A stretch of 64,000 bases of DNA from Ardenticatenaceae bacterium. GTDB taxonomy: Bacteria; Chloroflexota; Anaerolineae; Promineifilales; Promineifilaceae. Both the position numbers and the translations under genes were made by a program. The notes below the pieces were generated by a model. The model was given only the letters and a program-made list of their open reading frames with translations, was not told the DNA's origin and did not search any database. Numbering within the stretch: the stretch's first letter is position 1; every line of letters begins with the position of its first letter. The stretch spans positions 62,001 to 126,000 of the forward strand of contig JACKBV010000003.1 of NCBI GenBank assembly GCA_020634315.1, read 5' to 3'. Of this stretch, positions 25,951-38,400 are shown piece after piece.

Positions 25951-28900
25951 TTACACTTGTTGGATGCGCTGTAAATTTGTTCGCACCCGTTTCAAACCGG
26001 CATGTGAAGGCTTGACGGATTGCTCCAAATCTTTGAGCGCTCGTTGATAAAGGGCAACGGCCGTTGCCCTTTGTCCCATCTTCTCATACAGTTCACCCAG
26101 GCAAATGCGCGTATAAGACGTATCGGGATGAGCATCGCCTCTCGTGGTTTCACGAATCGCCAGCGCACGCTTGAAGGTGGATTCCGCCTCTTGCAGGCGA
26201 TCAATGTCGGTCAGCAAAACCCCCAATGAATTGAGGATGCGCCCGGTCAAGAGATGGCTGTCACCTAATTTGGACTCAGCTAAAGTTAAGGCATGTCGCA
26301 GATGGGATTGTGCCCGATCAAACTCATGACTGCCGCGCAAAAGTTCGCCGAGATTGGTTTCGCAAGCCAGCGTCAACGGATGCTCTTCGCCTAATTGTGC
26401 GGTGCGAATGGTTAAAGCGCGTTCAAGCAACGGCCGTCCCGCTTCCCAATCCCCCATCCGATTCAACAAATCGCCCAAATTGTTCAGGGAAATCGCGGTC
26501 AAGAGATGATCGGCACCCATCGTGCGCTCGCGGATGGCTAATACTTGTTCAAAATAACGCCGCGCTTCGGCATGATTGCCCATGTAATTGTTGAGCACAC
26601 CGAGATTATTCAGACTGCTCATTGTTTCTGGATGGTCAGACCCCAACGATTTTTGGCGAATGGCTAACGCTTGTTCAAAAAACGGCCGTGCCGATTCATA
26701 TGGCCCAATTTTGACACGCACGGTGCCCATGTAATTCAACATGCGGGCAATTTCGAGATGGTCGGGTTCAAATAGTGTCGAGTAAATCGCTAACGCCCGT
26801 TCGTAATGCGGTTCGGCTTGTTTATAATCGCCCAATTTGAACAGGAGGTTGCCATGATTGATGTGGGCAACGGCCGTTACCAAACTTTCTGCGCCACAGA
26901 TCCGCGCGGCCAGCGTGAGCGACCGTTCGATGTAATGACGGGCGTCCTCAAAATGCCAAATTCCCAGTAAATGAGCCACAAACAAATTCGTTAAACTAAC
27001 GGCCGTACAATCTTCTCTCAGCAATGCCTGATCGACGATAAAGCGCAAATGCGTCGGCGACAATGGCAACGTGATTAAATCTACATCCTGACTTTTATGT
27101 GCGCTAATTCGCGCGAGTAAGTCTTTTTCGAGTGCTTGTTGGCTGGCCGACGTGTCCACATCCAGGTTGTTGTGTGCAAACAGGGCGATGAGGGGATGGA
27201 TAACGGCCGTTGCCGCATCCATCCGTCCCAACAAACCCAACGACAACAATCGCGCCACCCCTTCTTGGATAAATTCATCTCTGGCATCATCAAAAAGTGG
27301 AAAATCGAGCAAAGACAAAGGAATCGGTTCATTGGGTACAAAACAAGCCGCCCGCGATAAGAGCATGGGGACAAGGCTGTCCACCGGATTCGATAAGTCT
27401 AGCTGTTCCATACTCACCGCAAAGGTACGGGCGACATTCATTTCATGACCGGTCGGCGAATAGCGGGCGTGTTTACCTTGTAAAGATTCATGCTGCAATA
27501 AGCGGGCTTCTCGAAGTTGTGCCAGATAGGTTTCAATGGAAACTTCAGCATCTTGCTGGGCCAAAAAACTGCCCGCTAAATGGAGTGCCAAGGGCAAATC
27601 GCCTACTTCATGAGCGATGCGATCCGCTTCTTCTGCGGTTAAGTGATCGGCTAATTGCTGTAAAAAGGGAATGCTTGCCTCGCGGGGCAATGTCAGCAAA
27701 GGAATGTGGGTTATGGGCATTGCTTTCGGCCACCGGTTGAGGCGGCTGGTCAAGATCACACTACACCCGCCGGAAATAGGAAGCCATGTAGCGGCTAAAT
27801 CGACAGCTTCGCAGTTGTCGAAAATAAGCAAGCGTGGCGTTGGTTCTTGCCATGCTTGCTTGATGAGGTCAAGTTTTTTGGCTAATGGCAGTCGATCCGT
27901 TTCACTGAACAGTCCTAAACGGCGTTCGCCGCCAATTGCCGCAATTTCTTCGTCAATGCTTTCCGCTTTGGCAAAATTTAGCCAATAGACGCCGCCGGAA
28001 TAGTAACGGCCGTATCGATACGCATATTCCACCGCCAACTGCGTCTTACCCAATCCACCCATCCCGGTAATGACCACCGCTTTGGTCAACCCATCGGCAT
28101 TTGCTGTGGGCAACAACATTTCCGCCAACTTCATCAAATCAGCCGAACGGCCGGTGAAAATAGCGTTGCGATGAAAGGGTAAATACGAATGCGCGGGCAA
28201 GGCACCGGGCAGAGACAACACCTCCGCCTCCGCTATTGCTTCCACAACGAAAGATTCACGCGGCACTTGTTGTGACAACTGCTCGGCTAATGCCATTGTC
28301 ACCGAATCTGGTTCAATCCCCAACTCTTGCTCCAGACGTTGACGACAACGCTTATACTGCTTCAGCGCGGCCGACACTTGCCCATTAGCCGCCAGCAGCT
28401 GCATCAACCAACGATACGCCTCCTCGTCCAAATCGTCGATAGCGATCCAATGCCGGGCGATCTTAATCCCATCTGACCATGCCTGCCGCTCTGTGTAAAG
28501 GAGACACAATTCACGATGAGCGGCAATCACTTCTATTCTCAATTTTTCGCGGGCAACTGCCAGCCATTCGTTGAAACGAGGTGCATCGAACAGATAAAAA
28601 GAGGCGAGCAAATCCCCATTGTAACGTTGTAACCCATCAATTTTTACCGCCAATTCTGAGCTGGCAAGTGCCACACGTAAAGCCGCCAGATCGACAAAGG
28701 TGTCTGGGGATGGTTGAAAAGCGAGTGTGCTGCGGGTTATTTGCAGAAATTGCGCATCCGGTCGAATCCGCGAAAGCAAAGAACGTAGATTTTTTAAGGA
28801 GTGGGCGGTTGAGGATGATTCAAACAGTAAATCAGCAATCACTTCACGGGGTTGAGCATGACCCGTAATAATCAAGTAACTTAACAGGGCGCATCCTTTG

Positions 28901-28977
28901 TCACTTTGCAACAACTTGGATGGCGTCCCATTTTCACTGATTTCCAATGTTCCTAATAATTTAATTGTAGTTGCCAT
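25951..28977 (-). CDS. SARP/BTAD-family activator with STAND ATPase and TPR repeats, locus C
   Basis: About 1,008 aa, close homologue of the locus A regulator across its whole length. Winged helix (begins MATTIKLLGTLEIS), BTAD to about 240, STAND ATPase with P-loop GMGGLGKT, Walker B LLIFDN and LPLALHLAGSFL. At least eight 42-residue TPR_12-type repeats follow (for example A-x-x-YE-x-ALAIYSTL and R-x-Y-FE-x-VLAIRERT). The ATG at 28977 is preferred to an in-frame GTG at 29031 because homology starts there. A candidate promoter is TTGTGC-17 bp-TAGAAT (29060-29032, minus strand), adjacent to the SARP operator at 29069-29086. It converges on the locus B surface gene, 59 bp away. Confidence 0.85.
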   Translation of the reverse strand: MATTIKLLGTLEISENGTPSKLLQSDKGCALLSYLIITGHAQPREVIADLLFESSSTAHSLKNLRSLLSRIRPDAQFLQITRSTLAFQPSPDTFVDLAALRVALASSELAVKIDGLQRYNGDLLASFYLFDAPRFNEWLAVAREKLRIEVIAAHRELCLLYTERQAWSDGIKIARHWIAIDDLDEEAYRWLMQLLAANGQVSAALKQYKRCRQRLEQELGIEPDSVTMALAEQLSQQVPRESFVVEAIAEAEVLSLPGALPAHSYLPFHRNAIFTGRSADLMKLAEMLLPTANADGLTKAVVITGMGGLGKTQLAVEYAYRYGRYYSGGVYWLNFAKAESIDEEIAAIGGERRLGLFSETDRLPLAKKLDLIKQAWQEPTPRLLIFDNCEAVDLAATWLPISGGCSVILTSRLNRWPKAMPITHIPLLTLPREASIPFLQQLADHLTAEEADRIAHEVGDLPLALHLAGSFLAQQDAEVSIETYLAQLREARLLQHESLQGKHARYSPTGHEMNVARTFAVSMEQLDLSNPVDSLVPMLLSRAACFVPNEPIPLSLLDFPLFDDARDEFIQEGVARLLSLGLLGRMDAATAVIHPLIALFAHNNLDVDTSASQQALEKDLLARISAHKSQDVDLITLPLSPTHLRFIVDQALLREDCTAVSLTNLFVAHLLGIWHFEDARHYIERSLTLAARICGAESLVTAVAHINHGNLLFKLGDYKQAEPHYERALAIYSTLFEPDHLEIARMLNYMGTVRVKIGPYESARPFFEQALAIRQKSLGSDHPETMSSLNNLGVLNNYMGNHAEARRYFEQVLAIRERTMGADHLLTAISLNNLGDLLNRMGDWEAGRPLLERALTIRTAQLGEEHPLTLACETNLGELLRGSHEFDRAQSHLRHALTLAESKLGDSHLLTGRILNSLGVLLTDIDRLQEAESTFKRALAIRETTRGDAHPDTSYTRICLGELYEKMGQRATAVALYQRALKDLEQSVKPSHAGLKRVRTNLQRIQQV

Positions 28978-29031
28978 CTCATTTTTCAATTCAGTAACGC
29001 AAATTGGGACTCGATAATGGACATTGGTCAC

Positions 29032-29060
29032 ATTCTATAAGGCAATGTAGAAAGGCACAA
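29032..29060 (-). promoter_or_regulatory. Candidate promoter of the locus C regulator
   Basis: On the minus strand a -35-like TTGTGC (29060-29055), 17 bp and a -10-like TAGAAT (29037-29032) lie about 50 bp upstream of the regulator ATG. The -35 box is only 8 bp from the first heptamer of the divergent SARP operator, so the regulator may control its own expression. Seen by eye only. Confidence 0.35.
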
Positions 29061-29068
29061 TATCGCGT

Positions 29069-29100
29069 GTGGCGTTCGCGTGGCGTTTGATCCGTATAAT
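29069..29100 (+). promoter_or_regulatory. SARP-type operator and leaderless promoter of locus C
   Basis: Two identical heptamers GTGGCGT (29069-29075 and 29080-29086) are spaced at 11 bp. Eight bp later is a perfect TATAAT (29095-29100), and the ATG of the small gene follows at 29108. Identical heptamers, 11-bp period and 8 bp to the -10 box match the rule known for SARP activators. No -35 box is evident, as expected for an activator-dependent promoter. Confidence 0.75.
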
Positions 29101-29107
29101 GCCCAAG

Positions 29108-29305
29108 ATGGATGGAACTTATCATGCTTTTTTGCTGCGTTTGCAGCGTTTTCACAAACAGGGAGAGTGGCGAGTGACCCTGCAAAATGTGCAAACTGAT
29201 GAAATGTTCCGTTTTGCCAACGAAATGGAGATGGTGAAACATCTATTACAGTTGTTGGCTGAGTCAAGAGAGATCGAGCCATCCTCTACCAATGAAAGTG
29301 AATAA
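29108..29305 (+). CDS. Small conserved protein of the SARP-linked module, locus C (65 aa)
   Basis: Starts MDGTYHAFLLRLQRF. The aligned core continues with GEWRVTLQNVQTDEMFRF and a helix MVKHLLQLL, matching the small proteins of loci A and B. The in-frame ATG at 29099 lies inside the -10 box and the GTG at 29069 inside the operator, so ATG 29108, 7 bp after the -10 box, is the most likely start on a leaderless mRNA. Soluble, acidic C-terminus, no signal peptide. The giant gene starts 107 bp downstream in the same direction. Function unknown. Confidence 0.72.
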   Translation: MDGTYHAFLLRLQRFHKQGEWRVTLQNVQTDEMFRFANEMEMVKHLLQLLAESREIEPSSTNESE

Positions 29306-29412
29306 CAAGGGACGATTTGGCTAATTCCGCCAGGGCAGCCTTATTTATAAAGTGTGTCGTTCCGTTTGCTTGAAATTCCACTTGTCTGGGACATCAAAGG
29401 AGTCGTTTGAAA

Positions 29413-32400
29413 ATGTTTAGAAAACAACACCGCAAACACATGATTATCATTGTTTCTCTAATTTTCGGACTGGTCGCAATAGCCTTGCCTTCAATCCTGC
29501 CCACAGTTGCGGCAGACACAGTCCAATCAACGGCACGTCAGCAGGTTGCGCTGGCTGTCAATCAAGCCGGTGAAAGCGGCCAATATCGTTACCAGACCAC
29601 GATTGTGCAGACACATTATCCAACCTTGCTGTTGGAAAATGTGGGCCGTTCGGCTCGTGTGGAGACGATTGAGCTAAACGGGACGGTGGATGTTCCGGCT
29701 GACAGCATGTTGTTGCAGATGAAAGCGCCCAACAGCCCTGAACTGCAAATCAGAATTGAAGATGGACGCGGCTACGGCCGTTTAACTGCCGAAGACGAAT
29801 GGACAGAGGTGCAACTGGCGACAGACCTGTTTGCCCCCGGCGGCGATCCGATGGGCTTCCTCGCCTCAGCGGAAAACATTCGCCTCGTAGAAGGCGCACT
29901 GGCCGACGACACGTTTCCGGCCGAACTGCTGCCTGTTTCCCTGACGAGCAACATCACCCGCTACCAATTCGATGTCAACGGGCAACAATATGCCACAGCC
30001 CTGCGCGATCAGTTGACAGAGCAGTTGGTGCGCAATGGCGAACTGCCCGCCGGTGTCACGCTCGAAATCGCCCAGCATTATGCCGATATGACCGGGCGCG
30101 GTGAAATTTGGATTCATCAGGGGGAAAACGGCCGTTTCCTCCCCATCCGCCAAATTGTCCAACTCGACTTCCCGGCGCAAACAGGGGCTGCGGAATGGGT
30201 GTCGGCCGAAATCACCACCGCGTTCAGCGACTGGTCGGCCCCGCAAGCGGATCTGCTCGCTGCTGATTGGCGCGGGAACCCGCTTGGCGCACTGTCTACA
30301 CTGGCGGGCAGCGTTTTGGCAAATTCGGCAGATGTGCTGCGTCAGGTCAGTTTAATCGTTGGCGCCACGCTGCTGGTGGTGGGTGGCGTCGCGCTGCTGC
30401 TTGTTTACGGCCGTCGCCGCGAATTTCAAGTTGCTTTTAACCTGATCGTCATCACCACCATGGTCACGGCTCCCTTATTGCAAGCGCAACAAGCCAGCGC
30501 CCAAAGCGAACAAATCGCCGACTTTAACGCCCGCCAACTGGCCCTGCAAGAAGAAATCACGCAGGCGTCACAAGAATCAGAAGCGTCGCCAGATACCACC
30601 TTCTCGTCTCTGGCCCAGCAAGCCGAAATGGTCGCCCTCACCTCCACCTGCGTCATCACCGCCACCAGCGACTGTGACGGCGATGGCCTGACCGACAACG
30701 TCGAACGGTATGAGTTGGGCACCAATATCGAAAAAGCCGACACCGACGGCGATGGCATCAGCGACGGCCGTGAAGTGACCCCCTACGAATGGTTTGGCAC
30801 GTGGTATCTCGACCCGTTGCAAATAGATAGCAACGGCGACGGCCTGGATGATGGCGCGGAATGCTTCAATCGCAGTGACATGATTGGCAGCGTGATTACC
30901 GACACGCTAGACATGCCCTGCATTGACCGTGACATGGACCAAATCCCCGACGTGCATGATTACGACAACGACGGCGACGGTGTGCCGGATACAATTGACC
31001 TCAATCCCAACGCCTATCAGGTCGTCACCGACAATGAATTCTTCCAACTCGATCTGGTCGATGCCCAAACCGAAACGGACATCGTGGTTGATTTGCAAAT
31101 TCGCCCACGTAACGAACAACATCTCTGGTGGACAAACAGCATCCTCGACTGGCCTGATGCCGACAACCTCGGCCAGCACCAGCGCATGACCCCCAACACA
31201 CTCGGCAATGGCGATGGCGACATTCAGCTCCTGCCGATGCTGGAAATTACCATCCCCTATTCATCGACAAATCCGGCCGGTGGCTTACCGGTCAATGGTA
31301 CACCAACCATCACCGCCACCACGCCCATCACCACCTGGCTGGATACAGCCACCACCGACCAATACGCCATGAACGTGCGGCTAGGGCCGAATGGCGAACG
31401 GCTGGTGACGCTGCCGCTGATTCCGATCACGGATCCAACGGGCGGTGGCCCGGTGGGCTGGCAGGCACGCATCCCTTACCGCTTGCAAGCTTCGGCAACG
31501 GGCTGGGGAAATGCGCACGAAATGCGCGTCACATGGTTTGTCAATGGTCAACAGGATAGTTGTATCCCACCAGCCAATGCCGCCGCCGATTATTGCAGTG
31601 ACAGCGCCAACTGGACGAGTACCACCACCCTGCTCCAGACCTACCCGGAGACATTCCGCATCACCGGTTTGACGGTGAGCGAACATCAGGGAGCAACGGC
31701 GCTTTTGGCCGGGCAAACACCGGGCAGCGGTAACGCCAACTATGAAAATGAACTGTGGCATCTGGCCGACGTAATGCAAAAGACATGGCTGGAAGGGCAA
31801 ACGGTGAGCGGCGTGCGCTTCCCCCTGCGCGATGTGGATACGACGTTGAGCGCGTGGGGCATCAGCAATGTGCCCACCAGTGAGAGCGATAATTTAATGG
31901 ATGAGGTAGCGTTGTTTAATGCGGTGGATTTAACGGCCGTTACCAACTTCATCAACACCAACCTCTACCCATCCGCCCCCGCTGACGGCACCACCACCAC
32001 CGTGCTCATAGCCGGTGAAGAAAGCTACCGCACCGTCTACCTCGGCACATTGGAACAGGTAGACATCGGCGGCGTGCCCACGATCATCACCCGCACCCTC
32101 TTCGCCGACTCCGTAATGACAGTCGATTTTACGGGCAAAGAAATGACCACCAACGGCATGTTGCGTTGGCAACCCTATGCGTACAGCAATGCCGGTTGGC
32201 AGCCCACCGATCTGGGCGCTCATGTCGATCAGCTTGGCGTGCAACTCAACCAAGTCTTCACCGACTCGGTTTTGGAGAGTTACCAGTTGATCACTGCCGG
32301 GGCCACAGACACGGCCGAAGAACGCGCCGGAGCCATCATGCTGGCGCAAAATTACTATCTGGCGATGGCCGCCGGGGTGAACGCCCCGTTACAAAACCCG

Positions 32401-35400
32401 GAGCCAGAAGAAATCGGCGCTGCCTATCCCCTGCCCACAGAAACGGCCGCGGCCATCGTCTACGCCTTAGCCAATAAAGTGCAGAATGCGTTTGCCCTCC
32501 TCAATCTGAATGGACAAACCTTCCCCACAGTGGAGAGTGGCATGGAGACGCAAGGCACGGCCGCATGGGATGCCCTCGCCTCATCCGTAGCGACCGTTGT
32601 CAAAGGGTATGGTCAGCTTGCTGCCGGGTCGAATTCATCCGCTCTTTCGCAGGCACTAACGGAGCTTTCCTACTTGCCGCGCATCAGCATCGAACAGGGT
32701 ACCTATGAATATCTGACGGACGCCAGCCTCATCTTTGCCAACGAACAGACCCGCGCCCAGCTTGGCGGCAATGGTTCTGGCACCATCGCCTCTGTTATAG
32801 CGACAACGTATCCGCTGGCAACGGGCGCTGTCGCCGCTTATGGGCACATCTGGTATGCTAAATTGTCCAGAGCCGCGCAAATGCGCTCGATTATTATGAT
32901 TACTCCGGCTGGTCGTGACACACTGACCCGGATTCCGGCCCTTGAAAACCTGATGATCTCACTCAGGGATGACATGATCGAGATTCAGAACGAGATCGAC
33001 AATTTGAGGAAACCAGCGGCACCGTCAAATAATATAAAAGAGTCTCCAGAAATTAGAGTGAATGCACTCAAAAAGCGTCAAGCGGGTCGTTTAGCTATCA
33101 ACTATTATCTCCACGATTGGTATATAGCTCGTTCAATGGCCGCAGAGGCGTTTGGGTTCCACCCCTCAAATGGGGTGTTGCCGGTTGCCCTTTACGATAA
33201 ATATACCCAGTATCAGGAAGGGCTTGATACGCTTGAAGAGTATATGGATCGCACGATCAATGCGCTGGATGCGGAACATGCCAAACTACGAACCAACTTT
33301 GGTGTAACCATCGATGAGGTACTGCCGGATGCAGCCATCAAGGCCAAACGAGTCGCGGTTAAATGGGCAGTTGCCGGTGTGTTGATCTCTGCGGCTACGG
33401 CCGGATTAACGATTGGGGTCACGCTGGCAAACGGCCGTTTACAGACCGACTCCCCCCAATTCAGCCGCTTCCTTGCCGAGCAAATTGCTGGCGTCATCGT
33501 TGAAGTATTTATCGCCGTCTTGGATGTGCTCGTTGTCGTTGGCAGTCTGGCCGTGCTGGGTGTCGTTTTGGCCGTCATAGCCGTGCTCGATGCCGTGATC
33601 GGCGCGGTTTGCGCCGCGACCCATTTCGCCGACACCGATCCAACGGCCGCTTCATGGATTTGTGGCGGCATCTCCGGGGCGCTGGCGAAAGCGCTCTCCT
33701 ACGTCATCAACGATACTACCCCGCTGGTAGACCTTGCCCGTGATGACCGGTTAGCCATCGCCTTTGACACGCCCCTGCTGGGCAGTGAAACCGGCGTGGC
33801 TGGCCTCGTCGCCGGCAACAGCATCACCCTCACCGGCAGTGTGACCACCACGCTCTACATGGATGATCCCAACTGGTTGGGGCACATTTCTGGCTGGCAG
33901 TGGACCGACGACAATCTGGATGATGCTAACTTTGCCTATCAATTACAGGGGAACCAACAAAATATCCCGCTCGACTTAAACGGAACAAGTTGGACACCTG
34001 TCCCCGGCAGATTGCCGCCCTTAAACAATGTCAAAGATGCCCGTTTCTATCATCAATTCCCTATTCAGGGCTACAATCACACCTTTGCCCAGCCCGGCAT
34101 CAATCAGGGACTTCCCGTCTATCTGGCCGAAGGGTTTGCCATTCAACAGCAAAATTGCTGGCTCGTCCCCTTCATCTGCTGGTTGAGCGAATATGATGAC
34201 ACCATCCATCAGCCATTGGAGAACACCTTTGTCTTTGATGTATGGCCGGCCTCCATCGACGACTTTTACACGTTGGCCTTAGAGCCTGACAGCAATGACA
34301 ATAATGGCTACCGGTTGGCGTGGGACACCACCTTCCCCACCTTGGCCGACGCCGATGGCGATGGCTTACGCAGTCAGGCGATGAACGGCCCCGATCCCGA
34401 CGACAGCAACCCCGACACCGATTCCGATGGCTTGCCCGATTCATATGAATTGGCAACGGCCGGATTCGATCCCACACAGAGCGACACCGATTGCGATGGC
34501 CTGACCGACTACTGGGAAGCGTTCTACGGCACCAATCCCGCTCGCCCCGACACCGACGGTGATGGGCTGACCGACAATGAGGAACATTTCCATCTCAACC
34601 AGATTTATCCCTACGACGCCAGCGAATTGGAAAACCTCGATCCGCCGCTCTGTTCCGCTCAGAAAACCAATTACACCGGCGGTTGGCTGGTTGTTTATGA
34701 CTATGACAGCAACGGCGATCCGTTGCTGGTGCAGGTGAGCGCCGACCCGCTCGACCCTGACAGTGATGACGACACGCTTAGCGACAAGCAGGAGCGCATC
34801 TATGCCTACAACCCCAATGTTGCCTCGACGCTCAATGTGCTGTCGCTGGGCACCACCATTGCCTCGACCAACAGCCAACTGCCGTATGTGTCACCGGGTA
34901 GTGTGATTAGCTATACGGCCGTTCTCACCAACGAACTCACCCTGCCCTACGCCCGTGGTCTGGTGGAAGCCGAACTGCCGCTCGATAACGTCCTGCGCTA
35001 CCAATCCACCGCGGCAATCCCGCCGCAAGGTACCGTCATTGTCAACGGCACTGTCGGGCTGACCGAAGCTGGGCTGACGACCACCGCCCCAATCAACATG
35101 GGCATTCGTGCCGGGGCGATCATCGAAGACCCCACCGGGCGCGTGCTGTGGCTGCACATGAACGAACTGGCGGGCAGCACCACCTTTGCCGACGCCTCAT
35201 TCCTGCAAAATGACGGCGTTTGCTCCGGCGCAAACTGTCCTGCGGCCAACAGCCAGCAGTTGACCTTTGATGGCAACGACGCCATTGACATACCCAACAG
35301 CGCCGATTTGATCGGCACGACCTACAGCATCGCCATGGCGGTGAACCCATTCAGCTATAACTCACAGCGCGTTTTGTTCAGCAAAGCAGATGATGTGGCA

Positions 35401-38400
35401 GCAGGCGGCACGGTCTCTCTCGTCTTGCAAGCCGATAACACGGTCAGCTTTATCAACAACGACTACTGCGGCACGCCATCCAACAATATACTCACCAGCA
35501 GCAACAGTTTGCCGATGAACCAGTGGAGCCATATCGTGGCAACGCTGGACGGCGTAACCAAGCGGCTCTATATCAACGGCATCGAGGTTGCCGCTGTCAA
35601 TTACGACAGAGCGGGAGAGTGCGCCAACAGCAGACAGGTCTCTCTTGGCGCTTTTACCCATACCGGCACACCGACGAGCGCTTTTGTCGGGGAAATGGAT
35701 GAGGTTGAGATTTACCCGGAGGCGTTGGGAGCCAATACAATTGCCGACCGCTACGCCACGCCGGTGTTGCAGGTTGACCTGCGCAATGCCACGACTTGGG
35801 GCAGTGATGATGTCAGTTGTAGTGGCGCGGCTTGCCCCACGGTGGGCAATGGCGGCGCGACCTTCAATCAGGTGGATCATCTGGTGGCGACCGCCCCGGA
35901 TTTGACGGGTGATTCGTTTGCCTTTGCCACATGGATACGGCCGCAGACGCGCAACTTCCCCATGAGCGACGCCTCAGCGACGGCATTTGGCAAATGGACG
36001 GATGCCGATTATCAGGGTGTGTTTGGCTATCAGCCGACAACTGATAGTGACGAGATTTTCCCCAGTTTGTTTGTGGGTGATAACGGCCGTTTACGCATGA
36101 TCTGGGGTGATGGCACAACCACCTGTGAAGTTGCCAGCGCCAACACCGGCATTCTCACCTTCGACGACACATGGCAGCACCTCGTTGTCAACTACGACGG
36201 CTCTAACCTCACCTTCTACGTCAACGGGGAACCGATCCCCGGCGGCACCACCGGCAGTTGCGCCGCCGTCTCGCCGCCCGATGTCAGTTCCTTCTACATT
36301 GGCCGCCCCAATGACTTCGGCTATCTCTACTTTAACGAGATCACCTTTGAAAACTTCAGCGATACGCACGGCACAGGGCAGAGCGCGGAAATGCGTCTCA
36401 ATCTCAACAGTGACGCCGCTTCCGGCAATCTCGTATGGCAAAACCATCTTGCCAATGACACCACCACTTTATGGACGCTGAACAAAACGGCCGTTGCCAA
36501 CGACAGCAACGCATGGTTCCGCGTCTGGGAGAACAACGACGGTGGCTGTTTCATCACCTGCCCTGAAGATAACAGTACCGACACCAACTTCGATCAGGAT
36601 TGGGGACATGCTGATATCAGTTTGTTGCACGTCACCGGCATCAACAACACCACCTATCTGGGCGAACAGAGTTCCCGCGTTAGAACCGATTATTGCGGCG
36701 TTGGCTGTACGCCCACCGTGTGGGGTCTGTTGGATTGGTCGAACTACAACGATTTCTTCATGGGCACACTGGATGATTTCCGGGTGTACGGCAACGCCTT
36801 AACCGATGCGGCTATCGCTGATATGTTCCGCGCCACCAGCATGGCGCTCGATTTGCCCTTCGACGAAGCCCCTGGCTCAGATGTTTTCGGCGATCAGTCG
36901 GGCAACGCCATCTCCGTCTCCTGTAGTGGCAGCACCTGCCCGACAAGTGGCGTTCCCGGCCGGTTCAATCAATCCCTCTCCTTCGATGGCGTCGATGATT
37001 TTCTGACCATTGGCACCTCTTCAACCGCTTTGGGGACTTCTGAAGGCAGTTTCACGGCCATGATGTGGATCAAGCCCGATACCTTCTGGGGTACAAATGA
37101 TTCTGGGACACTGCCGCTGTTGGAAGTGGGCGACAACTATTATCTGGGTCTGCAAGGGTATGGGCGACTGTCCGCTTTCACCGGTAGTTTTAACGCCTGG
37201 ACATCAAATTTCACCCTCTATAACGCCACCGGTCGCTGGCACCATCTGGCCTACGTCTTTGAAAACGGGACGTATAAGTTCTACGTGAATGGCGCCTATA
37301 TTGACTCAGGTACGTTGGATGGGCCGCAGGCCGCCAATACCTTGCGCATCGGTCGAAATAACAACTACTACTTTGATGGGTTGCTGGATGATCTGATTGT
37401 CGTGGATCGAGCACTGACCAACGCGGAGATAGACGCCTATCTCAATCGCGTTCCGGCCGTTAATCTGCATCTGGATGAAGGGCTGAAAACCGACAACGGC
37501 ATCATCGTCAACCAGAGCATCAACACCTTCCGCGACGATTCGGAGAGCCGCTATATGGCGACCTGCGCCGATGCCAACACCTGCCCCGACGCTGGCGACA
37601 AGGGGCAAATGCGCGAGTCCGTCACCTTTGACGGCAACGACATGCTGACCCTCTCGGACACGAGCGCCATGGCGCTGACCGATTTCAGCGTGGGCATGTG
37701 GGTCAAACCGACGGCAACATCGGCCACGAATCAATGGTTGGCAACCAAGAGCACGCCCAGTTTCACCTCAGCCAATTTGCGGCTTTTCCTAGAGGCACAG
37801 ACCTTGACGGTACGCTTTGACCGTGAAGATGTGTGCGGTGGCGGCGGCTGGCCGTTTGTGGAGGCCGACAATCCGCTCATCGCCAATCAGTGGAATCATG
37901 TGCTGGCAACCCACGACGCGACCAATGGCGAGATGAAGCTTTACGTCAACGGCCGTTTAGCTGGCGTCACATCTGGCATCGGCAATAGCCTCTGTACGGA
38001 CGCTTACCCGATTCGGTTGGGGCAGGGGTACGATGGCGGCATGGATGAAGTCATCATCACCCCATCCGTGCTGGATGCGGAAACGGTGGCCGCGCTCTAC
38101 AACTATCAGGCGGCATGGTACGATCTCTTCAACCCGTATGCCCTCTTCGTTGATGCCGATCTGCCAACGGTTGATCTGAGCTTGACACCGGAGACGATAG
38201 GCACGGCCGAGACGGTGCTGTTCATCGGGGCCGATGATGCCACCAGTTTGGTGACTATGGTTGAATATCGCATTGACGGCGGCAGTTGGCAGGAAGCGAC
38301 AAACGGCAACCAGCAAGCGGCGAACAGCGCGGCATGGCTGTACACCTTCCAAGGGGCTGGTGGGACACATACCATTGAAGCCCGCGCCACCGATATTGCC

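Noticed and set aside
16830..28977. STAND ATPase genes as anti-phage (Avs-like) defence
   Set aside because: All three carry an N-terminal SARP winged helix and BTAD domain, not an effector nuclease or membrane effector, and are linked to surface proteins.
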